64,000 nucleotides of DNA from Xylanimonas protaetiae (GTDB taxonomy: Bacteria; Actinomycetota; Actinomycetes; Actinomycetales; Cellulomonadaceae), in assembly GCF_004135385.1 (NCBI RefSeq), contig NZ_CP035493.1:620001-684000 (forward strand), in the 5' to 3' direction. Made by a program: the position numbers and the translations under genes. Of this stretch, positions 1 to 8,306 are shown in pieces. Below the pieces are notes generated by a model. The model had not been told where the DNA came from and did no database searches. It saw only the letters and a list, made by a program, of their open reading frames with translations. Position 1 is the first letter of the stretch; each line of letters opens with the position of its first letter.

Positions 1-207
1 ACGGTCGTCGCGGCGAGCGCGCGCCGGCGCGGGCTGGCCACGGCGGTCAAGGCCGCGTCGGTCCTGGCGCTCGTCGCCGAGGGCGTCGCCACGTTCCGCA
101 CCGGCGGGTCCGCCGACAACGCGGGGAGCCTCGCCGCGAACCGCGCGCTCGGCTACGTCGTCGACGAGGAGTGGTGGACGCTCGCCGCCCCGGCGCCCGG
201 CAGGTGA
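1..207 (+). CDS. GNAT family N-acetyltransferase, C-terminal part
   Basis: The frame is open from the window edge to a TGA, giving 68 residues of the C-terminus. It reads through an R-R-R-G-L-A-T-A-V-K acetyl-CoA-binding loop and helix, then T-G-G-S-A-D-N-A-G-S-L and R-A-L-G-Y, the usual end of a GNAT fold (a beta-bulge Asn then L-G-F/Y). The substrate cannot be told. The gene converges on the rhamnose-type ABC operon, and a strong hairpin sits in the short gap. The family call is fairly safe; the N-terminal half lies outside the window. Confidence 0.75.
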   Translation, partial: TVVAASARRRGLATAVKAASVLALVAEGVATFRTGGSADNAGSLAANRALGYVVDEEWWTLAAPAPGR

Positions 208-236
208 GCCTCCGGCCGGTGGGCCCGGCCGGAGGC
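208..236. terminator. Bidirectional hairpin between convergent genes
   Basis: An 11-bp perfect GC-rich stem (208-218 with 226-236) with a 7-nt loop starts right after the GNAT stop codon and ends 8 nt before the rhaS stop codon. Its position between two convergent stops suggests it ends transcription from both sides. There is no U-tract, which is normal for high-GC actinobacteria. Confidence 0.6.
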
Positions 237-244
237 CCGGGCCG

Positions 245-1282
245 TCAGAAGTTGAACTGGTCGATGTTGTCCTTGTTGAACCGGAACGGGTCGCCCAGCA
301 GCACGGTGGCGTCCGCCCCGACCGTGAAGTCGCCGAGCTTGCCGGCCGTGAAGGTGCCGCCCTCCTTGCCCGTGATCTTGCCGCTGACCAGCGCGTCCGC
401 GGCAAAGGCCGCGAGGTAGCCGAGGTCCTCGGGGTTCCACAGGGCGAACTCGGTGACGGTGCCGTCGGCCACGTAGTCGCGCATCTGGTTCGGCGTGCCC
501 AGGCCGGTGAGGGCCACCTTGCCCTGGGACGACGACGTCGAGAGGTAGCGGGCCGCGGCGGCGATGCCCACGGTGGTGGGCGAGACGATGCCCTTGAGGT
601 CGGGGTGCGACTGGAGCAGCGCCGCGGTCTTGTCGAACGAGGTCTGGTCGTCGTCGTTGCCGTACACGGTGTCGACCAGCGTGATGTTCGGGTGGTCGGC
701 GAGGTCCTTCTTCATCATCTCGATCCACGCGTTCTGGTTGGTCGCGTTCGCGCTGGCCGAGAGGATCGCGATCTCGCCGGCGTCGCCGATCTGCTCCGCG
801 ATCATGTCGACCTGCACCTTGGCGATGCCCTCGGCGGTGGCCTGGTTGACGAACAGGTCACGGCACGACGCGTCGGTGTCGGAGTCGAACGTGACGACCT
901 TGGTGCCGGCCTGACGCGCCTCGTCGAGGGCGTCGCAGATGGCCTTCGGGTCGTTCGCGGACACGATGAGGGCCTTGGTGCCCTGCTGCGCCGCGGTGTT
1001 GATGAACGGCACCTGCGCGTCGGGCGAGCCGGTGTCGGGGCCCACCTCGGAGAACGTGCCGCCGAACTCGGACGTCGCCGCCTTGGCACCCTTGGTGCTC
1101 GTGTCGAAGTACGGGTTGCCGAGGTTCTTCGGCAGCATGACGACGGAGACGTCGCCGCCCCCGCCGGAGGCGCCGCCGGACGCGCCGCTGTTGGCGTTGC
1201 TGCCCGAGGAGCAGGCGCCCGCGGCGAGCACGACGGCGAGGACCGCGGCCGGAGCGACAGACCGCTTCATGGTGAACTTCAT
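245..1282 (-). CDS. rhaS: Rhamnose-type ABC transporter substrate-binding lipoprotein (RhaS-like)
   Basis: 345 residues. The N-terminus has a basic start, a hydrophobic stretch and a lipobox LAAGAC with lipidated Cys24, followed by a Ser/Gly-rich linker, so it should be an exported lipoprotein. The mature part is a periplasmic-binding type-1 fold; the signatures K-N-L-G-N-P-Y-F-D and G-P-D-T-G-S-P-D-A-Q are those of the RhaS subfamily. The ATG has a good ribosome site (GGAAGGGAAG) and overlaps the upstream permease stop as ATGA, so the gene is translationally coupled and last in its operon. Rhamnose specificity is inferred from family resemblance and gene order; another deoxy-sugar is possible. 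Confidence 0.82.
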   Translation of the reverse strand: MKFTMKRSVAPAAVLAVVLAAGACSSGSNANSGASGGASGGGGDVSVVMLPKNLGNPYFDTSTKGAKAATSEFGGTFSEVGPDTGSPDAQVPFINTAAQQGTKALIVSANDPKAICDALDEARQAGTKVVTFDSDTDASCRDLFVNQATAEGIAKVQVDMIAEQIGDAGEIAILSASANATNQNAWIEMMKKDLADHPNITLVDTVYGNDDDQTSFDKTAALLQSHPDLKGIVSPTTVGIAAAARYLSTSSSQGKVALTGLGTPNQMRDYVADGTVTEFALWNPEDLGYLAAFAADALVSGKITGKEGGTFTAGKLGDFTVGADATVLLGDPFRFNKDNIDQFNF

Positions 1283-2313
1283 CGTTCTTCCCTTCCTGGC
1301 TGTGGCTGTGCTGGAGCAAGGGGGCTGTGCTGGCGGCGCCGGACGAGCCAGCCGAGCACGCTCGTGGAGAGCACCGACGCCACCAGCAGCGCGCCGATGA
1401 TGATGTTGATGACGTTGACGGTCACGTTCTCCAGCCGCAGCGCGCTGGAGAGGACGCCGATGAGCAGGACGCCGGCGACGACGCCGTGCAGCGCGCCGCG
1501 CCCGCCGAAGATCGACACGCCGCCCAGCAGCACCGCGGCGACCACCTGGAGCTCGAGGCCCGTGGCGTTGTCGCCGCGCGCGGTGCCGTAGCGCAGCGTG
1601 AAGAAGACGCCGGCGAACGCGGCGACGGCCGCTGTGAGGACGAACAGCACGAGCTTGGTGCGCGCGACGGCGACGCCCGAGAAGTGGGCGGCGTCGGTGC
1701 TCAGGCCGATGTCGTAGATGCCGCGGCCGAACGGGGTGAGGTGCAGGAGCACCGCGAAGACGGCGACGAGCACCACGATCGGGACCACCACGAGCGGCAG
1801 CTGGGTCTGGCCGATGCGCGCCGTCGCGAGCTCGGTCCACCGGTCGGGGAAGTCCGTCACGGCCCGGGTGCCGAGCAGCCCGACGGCGATGCCGCGGAAG
1901 AGGGCCAGCGTGCCGATCGTGACCGCGAGCGAGGGCAGCCCGACGTACGCGACGAGGTAGCCGTTGAGCGCCCCGCACACCGCCCCGACCCCGAGCGCGG
2001 CCAGGGCTGCCGCGGGGACGGGCCACCCGGCGTCGACGAGCACGCCCACCGTCACGCTGCTCAGCCCGACGACGCTCGCCACCGACAGGTCGATCTCCCC
2101 CGTCGCGACGACGAGCGTCATCGGCAGCGCGACGAGCAGGATCGGCGCGGTGTCGAGCAGCAGGTAGGGCAGCGTGAGCGGGCCCGTGAAGTTCGGCACG
2201 CGGGCCACCGAGTACACGACCACGCCGGCGAGCACGGCCACGACCGCCATCTCCCGCGTCAGCAGCACGCGCTGCCACAGCGGCCGGGCGTGGGCGGGGT
2301 AGGTGCGGGCCAT
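1279..2313 (-). CDS. rhaQ: Sugar ABC transporter permease (RhaQ-like)
   Basis: 344 residues, strongly hydrophobic, with about 8-10 membrane segments. It carries the BPD_transp_2 (ribose/rhamnose type) signatures: A-T-G-E-I-D-L-S-V-A-S near residue 70 and L-L-G-G-V-S-I-F-G-G-R-G near residue 260. This class of permease works as a heterodimer in the cytoplasmic membrane with one fused two-domain ATPase. Its ATG overlaps the preceding permease stop by one base (TGATG) and its own stop overlaps the rhaS start. The P/Q assignment between the two permeases is by operon order only. Confidence 0.8.
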   Translation of the reverse strand: MARTYPAHARPLWQRVLLTREMAVVAVLAGVVVYSVARVPNFTGPLTLPYLLLDTAPILLVALPMTLVVATGEIDLSVASVVGLSSVTVGVLVDAGWPVPAAALAALGVGAVCGALNGYLVAYVGLPSLAVTIGTLALFRGIAVGLLGTRAVTDFPDRWTELATARIGQTQLPLVVVPIVVLVAVFAVLLHLTPFGRGIYDIGLSTDAAHFSGVAVARTKLVLFVLTAAVAAFAGVFFTLRYGTARGDNATGLELQVVAAVLLGGVSIFGGRGALHGVVAGVLLIGVLSSALRLENVTVNVINIIIGALLVASVLSTSVLGWLVRRRQHSPLAPAQPQPGREER

Positions 2314-3341
2314 CAGGCCTCCCTCGCGTCGGCGAGCCTGCGGGCGGTGCGGGCCGCGAGCACGCGGTCGAGCACGATCGCGCCGAGGATCAGGACGCCG
2401 ACGACGGCCTGCTGCCAGAACTCGGAGATGCCGAGGATCGGCAGCGCCCGGTTGATGGTCACGAGCAGGACGGCGCCGAGCGCGGCGCCCCAGACGGTGC
2501 CGCTGCCGCCGAAGATCGCGACGCCGCCGATGACGGCCGCCGCGACCGCCTGGAGCTCGAGCCCGAGGCCGGCGCCCGAGCTGATGGTGCCGTAGCGGGC
2601 CGCGTAGAACACCCCGGCCATCCCGGCGAGCGCGCCGCTCAGCACGAACGCGCCGAGCACGCGCCGACGCACCGGGAGGCCGAACAGCAGGGCGGCGTCG
2701 GGGTCGGACCCGATGGCGTAGAGCTCGCGCCCGCCCCGGGCCGTGTGGAGGTGGTACCCGACGGCCGCGAGCACGACGACGGCGATCATCGTCAGCACCG
2801 GGATGCTGGCGAGGGTCTTCGTGCCGAGCGCGAGGAACCCGTCGGGCAGGTCGGACGCGTTGACGCGGTCGCTGCCCGCCCACGTGAGCACCACGCCGCG
2901 GTAGACGTAGAGCGTGCCGAGCGTGATGACGAGCGCGGGCACCCTGCCCAGCGAGACGAGCAGCCCGTTGACGAGGCCGAGCGCCCCGCCGGCGAGCAGC
3001 CCGGCGACGAAGACGGCGACGACGGGCAGCCCGGGCTGGGCGATGAAGAGCCGCCCCGTGAGGTAGGCGGTGAGCGCGAGCACCGACCCGACCGACAGGT
3101 CGACGTTGCGCGTGATGATGACGACCGCCTCGCCCACGGCGAGCAGCATGAGGATCGACGGCGTCAGCAGCAGGTCGCGCCAGCTGTTCTCGCTGAACAG
3201 GAAGGCGTCGGTCCGGACGGTCGTCCCGGCGACGAGCAGCAGCAGCACGATGACGATGGCGAGCTCGCGCGAGCGCAGCACGGTGCGCACGGCACGGCGG
3301 GCCGGCGACAGCCGGCTGGGGGCGACGAGCTGCTCGGTCAC
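2313..3341 (-). CDS. rhaP: Sugar ABC transporter permease (RhaP-like)
   Basis: 342 residues starting at a GTG that overlaps the ATPase stop as GTGA. It is a second BPD_transp_2 permease with the T-R-N-V-D-L-S-V-G-S motif near residue 80 and V-I-G-G-V-A-I-F-G-G-S-G near residue 265. It resembles the next gene in size and motif spacing but is clearly diverged, as expected for the heterodimeric channel of the rhamnose/autoinducer-2/ribose importer group. About 9-10 membrane segments are visible. Function is set by its neighbours: ATPase before it, second permease and binding protein after it. Confidence 0.8.
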   Translation of the reverse strand: MTEQLVAPSRLSPARRAVRTVLRSRELAIVIVLLLLVAGTTVRTDAFLFSENSWRDLLLTPSILMLLAVGEAVVIITRNVDLSVGSVLALTAYLTGRLFIAQPGLPVVAVFVAGLLAGGALGLVNGLLVSLGRVPALVITLGTLYVYRGVVLTWAGSDRVNASDLPDGFLALGTKTLASIPVLTMIAVVVLAAVGYHLHTARGGRELYAIGSDPDAALLFGLPVRRRVLGAFVLSGALAGMAGVFYAARYGTISSGAGLGLELQAVAAAVIGGVAIFGGSGTVWGAALGAVLLVTINRALPILGISEFWQQAVVGVLILGAIVLDRVLAARTARRLADAREA

Positions 3342-4852
3342 GGCTGGTGCTCCAGGGTCGCGGTCGCGGCGTGCATGACGGTCTCCGGGGTGGCCTGGTC
3401 GCGGGGCACGTCCGCGGTGATGCGGCCTTCCGCGACGACGAGCACCCGGTCGGCCATCCCGAGCACCTCCGGCAGCTCGGACGAGATCATGAGGATGGCG
3501 ATGCCCTTCCCGGCCAGCTCGGACAGCAGCCGGTGCACCTCGGCCTTGGTGCCGACGTCGATGCCGCGCGTCGGCTCGTCGATGATGAGCAGCGTGGGCT
3601 CGGTGGCCAGCCACTTGGCGATGACCACCTTCTGCTGGTTGCCGCCGCTCATCGTCGAGCCGTGCATGTCGAGCGCGTTGGTCTTCACGTCGAGGCGCGC
3701 CGCCCAGGGCGCGGCGGCGCGGGACTCCCGGGCCGAGGTGAGCAGGCCCCAGCGCGCGATGCGCGAGCGCACCACGGCGGTGACGTTGCGCGCGACGCTC
3801 GCGTCCGTGACCAGCCCCTGCTGGCGCCGGTCCTCCGGCACGAGCGCCATGCCCGCCCGTACGGCCGCGAGCGGGCTGCCGGGTGGCACGTCCGTGCCGT
3901 GCAGCCGGACCGTCCCGGCGTCGTACCGGTCGACGCCGAAGACGGCGCGGGCGATCTCGCTGCGGCCCGCCCCGACGAGCCCGGCGAGGGCGACGATCTC
4001 GCCCGCGCGCACGTCGAACGACACGTCGTGGAAGACGTCGGCCCGCTCCAGGCCGCGCACCTCGAGCACGACGTCGCCCACGGGCGCGGGCGTCTTGGGG
4101 AACAGGTCGTCGACGGTGCGGCCCACCATGTGGGTGACCACCTGCCCCACCGTCGTGTCGGCGACGGGCGACGTGCTGACGTAGGCGCCGTCGCGCATGA
4201 CCGTGACGGTGTCGCACAGGTCGAACACCTCGTCGAGGCGGTGCGAGATGAAGACGAGGGCCTTGCCCTCGTCGCGCAGGCCGCGGGCGACCTGGAAGAG
4301 GCGGCGCACCTCGACGCCCGAGAGCGCCGCGGTCGGCTCGTCCATGACGAGCACGTTCGCCTCGAGGGAGATGGCCTTGGCGATCTCGATGATCTGCTGG
4401 TCGGCGATGGAGAGGCCCGCGGCGGGGCGCAGCGGGTCGAGGTGGACGCCGAGGCGGCGGAACAGCTCCGCCGACTGCTCGCGCATCGCCGCCCGGTCGA
4501 TGCGGCGCCCGGACCGCAGCGGCTGGCGGCCCATGAAGATGTTCTCCATGACGCTGAGGTCCGGGAACAGCGTGGGCTCCTGGTAGATCACGGCGATGCC
4601 CGCGGCCTTGGACTCGGCCGTCGTCGCGAAGTCGACGTCCTGGCCGTCCAGCCGGAGCTCGCCCGCGTCGCGGCGGTAGAGGCCGGACAGGATCTTGACC
4701 AGGGTGGACTTGCCGGCGCCGTTCTCGCCGACGAGGGCGTGGATCGACCCGGCGTGGACCCTCAGCGACCCCGACCTCAGCGCGACGACCGGGCCGAACG
4801 CCTTGCGGATGTCCACGAGCTCCAGCACCGGCGGGGTGCCGTTCGCCGCCAT
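3338..4852 (-). CDS. rhaT: Sugar ABC transporter ATPase with two ATP-binding domains (RhaT-like)
   Basis: 504 residues, the normal length for a fused CUT2-type sugar ATPase. Domain 1 has Walker A G-E-N-G-A-G-K-S-T at residues 42-50 and Walker B V-M-D-E-P-T. Domain 2 has the typical degenerate Walker A (G-L-V-G-A-G-R-S) with an intact signature M-S-G-G-N-Q-Q and I-I-D-E-P-T-R-G-I-D. It is the first gene of the operon. The chosen ATG has a strong AAGGAGG four bases upstream; an in-frame extension further upstream would run through the operator palindromes. It powers import of a rhamnose-like sugar. Confidence 0.85.
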   Translation of the reverse strand: MAANGTPPVLELVDIRKAFGPVVALRSGSLRVHAGSIHALVGENGAGKSTLVKILSGLYRRDAGELRLDGQDVDFATTAESKAAGIAVIYQEPTLFPDLSVMENIFMGRQPLRSGRRIDRAAMREQSAELFRRLGVHLDPLRPAAGLSIADQQIIEIAKAISLEANVLVMDEPTAALSGVEVRRLFQVARGLRDEGKALVFISHRLDEVFDLCDTVTVMRDGAYVSTSPVADTTVGQVVTHMVGRTVDDLFPKTPAPVGDVVLEVRGLERADVFHDVSFDVRAGEIVALAGLVGAGRSEIARAVFGVDRYDAGTVRLHGTDVPPGSPLAAVRAGMALVPEDRRQQGLVTDASVARNVTAVVRSRIARWGLLTSARESRAAAPWAARLDVKTNALDMHGSTMSGGNQQKVVIAKWLATEPTLLIIDEPTRGIDVGTKAEVHRLLSELAGKGIAILMISSELPEVLGMADRVLVVAEGRITADVPRDQATPETVMHAATATLEHQP

Positions 4853-4864
4853 GCGGCCTCCTTC

Positions 4865-4876
4865 GACAACGCTGTC
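4865..4876. promoter_or_regulatory. LacI-like operator palindrome at the rha operon start
   Basis: GACAACGCTGTC is a near-perfect palindrome centred on CG (5 of 6 pairs; one flanking base pair extends it). It lies 12 bases upstream of the rhaT start codon, just before the ribosome site. The centre and arms resemble actinobacterial LacI-family sugar operators. The regulator gene is not in this window. Confidence 0.5.
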
Positions 4877-4889
4877 GGTAAGCGGAGAG

Positions 4890-4901
4890 TAAAACGATTC
4901 A
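4890..4901. promoter_or_regulatory. Second LacI-like half-conserved operator
   Basis: TAAAACGATTCA matches the general LacI-family pattern of AT-rich arms around a central CG (T-AA-x-CG-x-TT-A), with three of five arm positions symmetric. It stands 13 bases from the first palindrome and is the only AT-rich patch in this promoter region, so it may overlap the promoter. Confidence 0.4.
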
Positions 4902-4984
4902 ATGCCGCCCCACAAGGGCGCGACGCCCGCGAGGGTTCCGAGCATGGCGGCCCGGCGGCGCGCCGGGCGGGCGACACGCCGCCG

Positions 4985-5929
4985 TCACCGCCACGTGCCG
5001 GTGGCGGCGAGCAGCGCCCGCCGCACCCGCGCCGGGTGCGCGCGCCCCGGCGACCCGTCGTCCGACGCGGGGCGGCGCACCAGGTACGTGGTGCTGACGG
5101 GCGGGTCCGGCGGGTCGAGGAGGAGGACCAGGCGGCCGTCGGCGAGCTCGCGCTCGCACAGGTAGCGCGGCAGAGCCGTGACGCCGGCGCCGGCGCAGGC
5201 CGCCGAGCGCAGGGACCGCAGGTCCGGGGAGACGAGCGCGGGCTCGCGTTCGAGGCGCTGCCCGAAGACGTGGCGCCAGTAGCGGCGCGTGATCGGCAGG
5301 TCGGTCGCGTAGGCGAGCAGCGGGACGGGGTCCAGCGCCGCGGGCCCGTCCCGCTCGACCGCGGCGCCGTCGACGACGCCGGGTGCGGCGACGAGCACGA
5401 GCTCCTCGTCGCCGAGCAGCTCGGCGACCAGCCGCCGGCCGGGCGGCCGTGACGTGGCGACGACGAGGTCCAGGCGCCCGGACCGCAGGAGGTCGAGCAG
5501 GTCGGTCGTGACGCCGGGGGTGACGTGCACGCGGACGCCGGCCGCCACGTCCGGGCCGAGGGCCGGCAGCGCCACGTGCGCGAGGAACTCGGCCGGGCCG
5601 CCGAGGCGGACCGGGCGCTCGGCCGCGACGCCGTCGCGCGCGGCACCGCCGTCGTGGGCCGTGGCGAGGACGGCGCCGAGCGCGTCGAACGGCGCGGCGA
5701 GGCGCCCGGCGAGGTCGTCGGCGCGGGGCGTCGGGACGACGCCGCGGGCGCCGCGCTCGAACAGCACCTCGCCCAGCGCGCGCTCGAGCGCCTGGAGGTG
5801 CCCGGTCACGGTGGGCTGCGCGGTGCCCAGGGACCGGGCGGCCGCGGACACCGACCCGGCGCGGTGGACGGCGACGAAGCTGCGCCACAGGGTGAGGTCA
5901 CCCAGCCCATCGGAATCCTGATGGCTCAC
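4985..5929 (-). CDS. LysR-family transcriptional regulator
   Basis: 314 residues from a GTG start. The N-terminal winged helix-turn-helix (S-F-V-A-V-H-R-A-G-S-V-S-A-A-A-R-S-L, then T-Q/A-Q-P-T-V-T) and the following effector-binding domain are typical. It is divergent from the PfpI-like gene at 6022 with about 92 bp between starts, the classic LysR arrangement, so that gene and itself are the likely targets. It lies upstream of and on the same strand as the rha-type operon, but that operon has LacI-like rather than LysR-like sites. A start further upstream (6007) is possible but would run into the divergent promoter. No strong ribosome site is visible. Confidence 0.8.
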   Translation of the reverse strand: MSHQDSDGLGDLTLWRSFVAVHRAGSVSAAARSLGTAQPTVTGHLQALERALGEVLFERGARGVVPTPRADDLAGRLAAPFDALGAVLATAHDGGAARDGVAAERPVRLGGPAEFLAHVALPALGPDVAAGVRVHVTPGVTTDLLDLLRSGRLDLVVATSRPPGRRLVAELLGDEELVLVAAPGVVDGAAVERDGPAALDPVPLLAYATDLPITRRYWRHVFGQRLEREPALVSPDLRSLRSAACAGAGVTALPRYLCERELADGRLVLLLDPPDPPVSTTYLVRRPASDDGSPGRAHPARVRRALLAATGTWR

Positions 5930-6021
5930 ATCGGCAGGGTAACGGAAGCGCGATCGCCGGCGCCCGGTTGACCTGGCTGCCGGGCGGCACCGTGCACGCC
6001 CCACCAAGCGAGGAGTCAGCC

Positions 6022-6705
6022 ATGTCGACCATCCTGTTCGTCGTGACCAGCGCGCGTACCTGGACCCTGAGCGACGGCACCGAGCACCCGACCGGGTTCT
6101 GGGCCGAGGAGCTGCTCACCCCGTACCGCCTGCTCACGGCCGCTGGCCACCGCGTCGCGTTCGCGACGCCGGGCGGCGTGGCACCGGTGGTCGACGAGGC
6201 CAGCCTGTCCCCCGCCGCCGCGGACGCGAAGGCCGAGCGCTCGCGCCTCGCCGCCGTCCCGGGCCTCGACGCCCCGCTCGACGTCGCCGACGTCGACATC
6301 GCCGACTACGACGCGCTCTACTACCCGGGCGGGCACGGTCCCATGCAGGACCTCTCGTCGGACGCCGCGTCCGGACGGCTCCTCGTCGCGGCCCTGGACG
6401 GGGACGTGCCGCTGGGCATCGTGTGCCACGGCGCCGCGGCGCTCGTCGCGGCGACCCGCCCCGACGGCAGCGCCGCCGTCGCCGGACGCCGCCTGACGGC
6501 GTTCTCCGACGCGGAGGAGAAGCAGGCAGGCCTCGCCGACTTCGCACCCTTCCTCGTCGAGTCACGGCTGCGGGAGCTCGGCGCGGACGTCGACGTCGCC
6601 GACCCGTGGAGCGACCACCACGTCGTCGACGGCAGGCTCGTCAGCGGGCAGAACCCGCAGTCGAGCGCGTCCGTCGCGCGGGCGCTCGCGGCGCTGCTCG
6701 CGTGA
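6022..6705 (+). CDS. DJ-1/PfpI (Hsp31-like) family protein
   Basis: 227 residues, ATG preceded by GAGGAG. A Hsp31/glyoxalase-III-type member of the class I glutamine-amidotransferase-like fold: Y-Y-P-G-G-H-G-P-M-Q-D-L near residue 97 and the nucleophile elbow G-I-V-C-H-G-A with Cys135-His136. The N-terminal T-G-F-W-A-E-E-L motif is typical of the subfamily that handles methylglyoxal or acts as a protein deglycase/chaperone. Its divergent LysR neighbour probably controls it. The exact reaction (glyoxalase III versus chaperone) cannot be settled from sequence alone. Confidence 0.82.
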   Translation: MSTILFVVTSARTWTLSDGTEHPTGFWAEELLTPYRLLTAAGHRVAFATPGGVAPVVDEASLSPAAADAKAERSRLAAVPGLDAPLDVADVDIADYDALYYPGGHGPMQDLSSDAASGRLLVAALDGDVPLGIVCHGAAALVAATRPDGSAAVAGRRLTAFSDAEEKQAGLADFAPFLVESRLRELGADVDVADPWSDHHVVDGRLVSGQNPQSSASVARALAALLA

Positions 6706-6767
6706 GAGCGAGCCCGGGGGGCGCCAGGTGGTCGCCGTCGCGACGACCGCCCTGGAACACTCTGCGG

Positions 6768-7736
6768 ATGACGAGCGGCGCAACCATCCAGGAGATCTCC
6801 TTCGACTGCCGGAACGCTGCCACGTTGGCGTGCTTCTGGGGCAACCTGCTGGAGCGTCCATGGGGCTGGCGCCCTGCACCCGGCGGCGTCGTGGACGCCG
6901 GCAGCACGCATCTGCTGTTCCAGGTGGTGCCCGAGCCGAAGAACTCCCCGAAGAACCGGCTGCACCTCGACGTCGAGGTCGACGACCTGGCCCAGGGCGT
7001 CGCCCGCGCGGAGTCGCTCGGCGCGACACGGCTCGACGAGTTCTACGACGAGGACGGCGATGGTTTCGTCGTGATGCACGATCCGGAGCAGAACGAGTTC
7101 TGCGTCGTGTCCCAGCCCGGTGGCGGCTGGTCCAGGCTGCTCGCCAGCATCGCGACGTCGCCCGGCGTCGACCCGTACGCCCTGCCGCCCGTCCTCCGGA
7201 CGGCGAGCTTCACTCTCCGCCGGGTCCGCGAAGACGACGCGGAGGACCTGCTCGCCTGCTACGCGGCCCCGGAGGCCTGGCCGTTGTTCAACACCGACCA
7301 CTGCACGTCCGACTTCCGCTGCGTCAACACGGAGCAGGTTCAGGAAGCGATCGCGTTCTGGCTCACCGACGGAGAGGCGAACCGGTACCTGCGGTTCGCG
7401 GTCGTGGACCGGACGAGCGGCACGGCAGTCGGCACGCTGGAGATGTTCGGCCGGCCCGCCGACACGTGGAACGACGTCGCCTGGGGCCTGCTCCGGCTGG
7501 ACCTGGCGCCCGCGTTCGAGACGCCCGAGCACCTGCGCGAGCTGTTCGCCCTCGCTGACGGGTTCTTCGACCTGTTCGCCGTGGAGCGCATCCTCACCCG
7601 CGTCCCGGGGCACACGCCGCGGCACGAGGCGGCGCTCGGCGCCGCGTTCGCACCGTTCGACTGGAGCCGCCCAGGATCGACGGGTGCGTACCTGGCGAAG
7701 ACGCGCAGAAGCAGGCCGGCTCTGCCGCGTCCCTAG
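6768..7736 (+). CDS. Fusion of a glyoxalase-like (VOC) domain and a GNAT acetyltransferase domain
   Basis: 322 residues. Residues ~1-120 look like a Glyoxalase_6-type VOC domain (I-S-F-D-C-R-N, L-H-L-D-V-E-V-D-D, F-V-V-M-H-D-P-E-Q-N-E-F-C), ending in the usual N-E-F-C-V-V. After a short linker, residues ~140-320 form a RimJ-like GNAT domain (F-T-L-R-R-V-R-E-D-D-A, then a late V-E-R-I-L-T-R-V and E-A-A-L-G). The acetyl-CoA loop is poorly conserved. There is no clear ribosome site before the ATG. The stop overlaps the convergent GNAT stop by four bases. The reading frame is continuous through the linker, so this is one protein, possibly an antibiotic- or metabolite-modifying enzyme. Confidence 0.72.
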   Translation: MTSGATIQEISFDCRNAATLACFWGNLLERPWGWRPAPGGVVDAGSTHLLFQVVPEPKNSPKNRLHLDVEVDDLAQGVARAESLGATRLDEFYDEDGDGFVVMHDPEQNEFCVVSQPGGGWSRLLASIATSPGVDPYALPPVLRTASFTLRRVREDDAEDLLACYAAPEAWPLFNTDHCTSDFRCVNTEQVQEAIAFWLTDGEANRYLRFAVVDRTSGTAVGTLEMFGRPADTWNDVAWGLLRLDLAPAFETPEHLRELFALADGFFDLFAVERILTRVPGHTPRHEAALGAAFAPFDWSRPGSTGAYLAKTRRSRPALPRP

Positions 7737-8161
7737 GCGTCGGCCGCCTTCACCCAGCGGCTCCAGTCGTCCTGGGCCACGTAGCCCGCGGCACTCCACA
7801 GCGACTGGCCCAGCTCGTTGTGGTCGAGGACCATCGCGCTGAACCGCTCGGCGCCCAGCTCCCGGAACCGGGCCTCGGCGAGCTGGACCATGCGGCGCCC
7901 AAGGCCCCGCCCGCGCAGGCCCGGCTCCACCGCGAGCCGGTAGAGGTTGGCACGCCAACCGTCCCAGCCGGCGACGACCGTGGCGACGATCCTGCCGTCG
8001 AGCTCCGCGACGATGACGGCCTCGGGGTCCCGGGCGACCAGCCGCCGGACCAGGTCGGGCCGGTCCGAGGGCCGGGACGCGTTCTCGCCCGCCCGCAGCC
8101 AGAAGCCGACGAGCTCGTCGACGTCGGCGAGGGTCGCGGCACGGAAGGTCAGGGGATCCAC
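7733..8161 (-). CDS. GNAT family N-acetyltransferase
   Basis: 142 residues from GTG. A compact single-domain GNAT: F-R-A-A-T-L-A-D-V-D-E-L at the N-terminus, acetyl-CoA loop P-G-L-R-G-R-G-L-G-R-R-M near residue 85, then V-L-D-H-N-E-L-G-Q-S-L-W and A-A-G-Y at the end. The beginning of strand 1 follows the GTG directly, which supports this start over longer ones. Substrate unknown. It converges on the VOC-GNAT fusion with overlapping stop codons (CTAG). Confidence 0.8.
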   Translation of the reverse strand: MDPLTFRAATLADVDELVGFWLRAGENASRPSDRPDLVRRLVARDPEAVIVAELDGRIVATVVAGWDGWRANLYRLAVEPGLRGRGLGRRMVQLAEARFRELGAERFSAMVLDHNELGQSLWSAAGYVAQDDWSRWVKAADA

Positions 8162-8306
8162 GCGGGGCAGTCTCGCATCCGCCGGCCGTGGGCCGCGACA
8201 AGGCCCTGGACGCGCCACCCGGGCCGCCTGTCCCCCGTCGGAGCTACCGCGGATCGTCCACCCCAGGGCGATGTGACGAGAGCGGCCCGTCCCTAGCGTC
8301 GAGGAC

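Noticed and set aside
6423-6767. Upstream extension of the VOC-GNAT fusion into the PfpI gene
   Set aside because: The extension lies in a shadow frame of the upstream gene and adds no domain; the ATG at 6768 begins the VOC fold.
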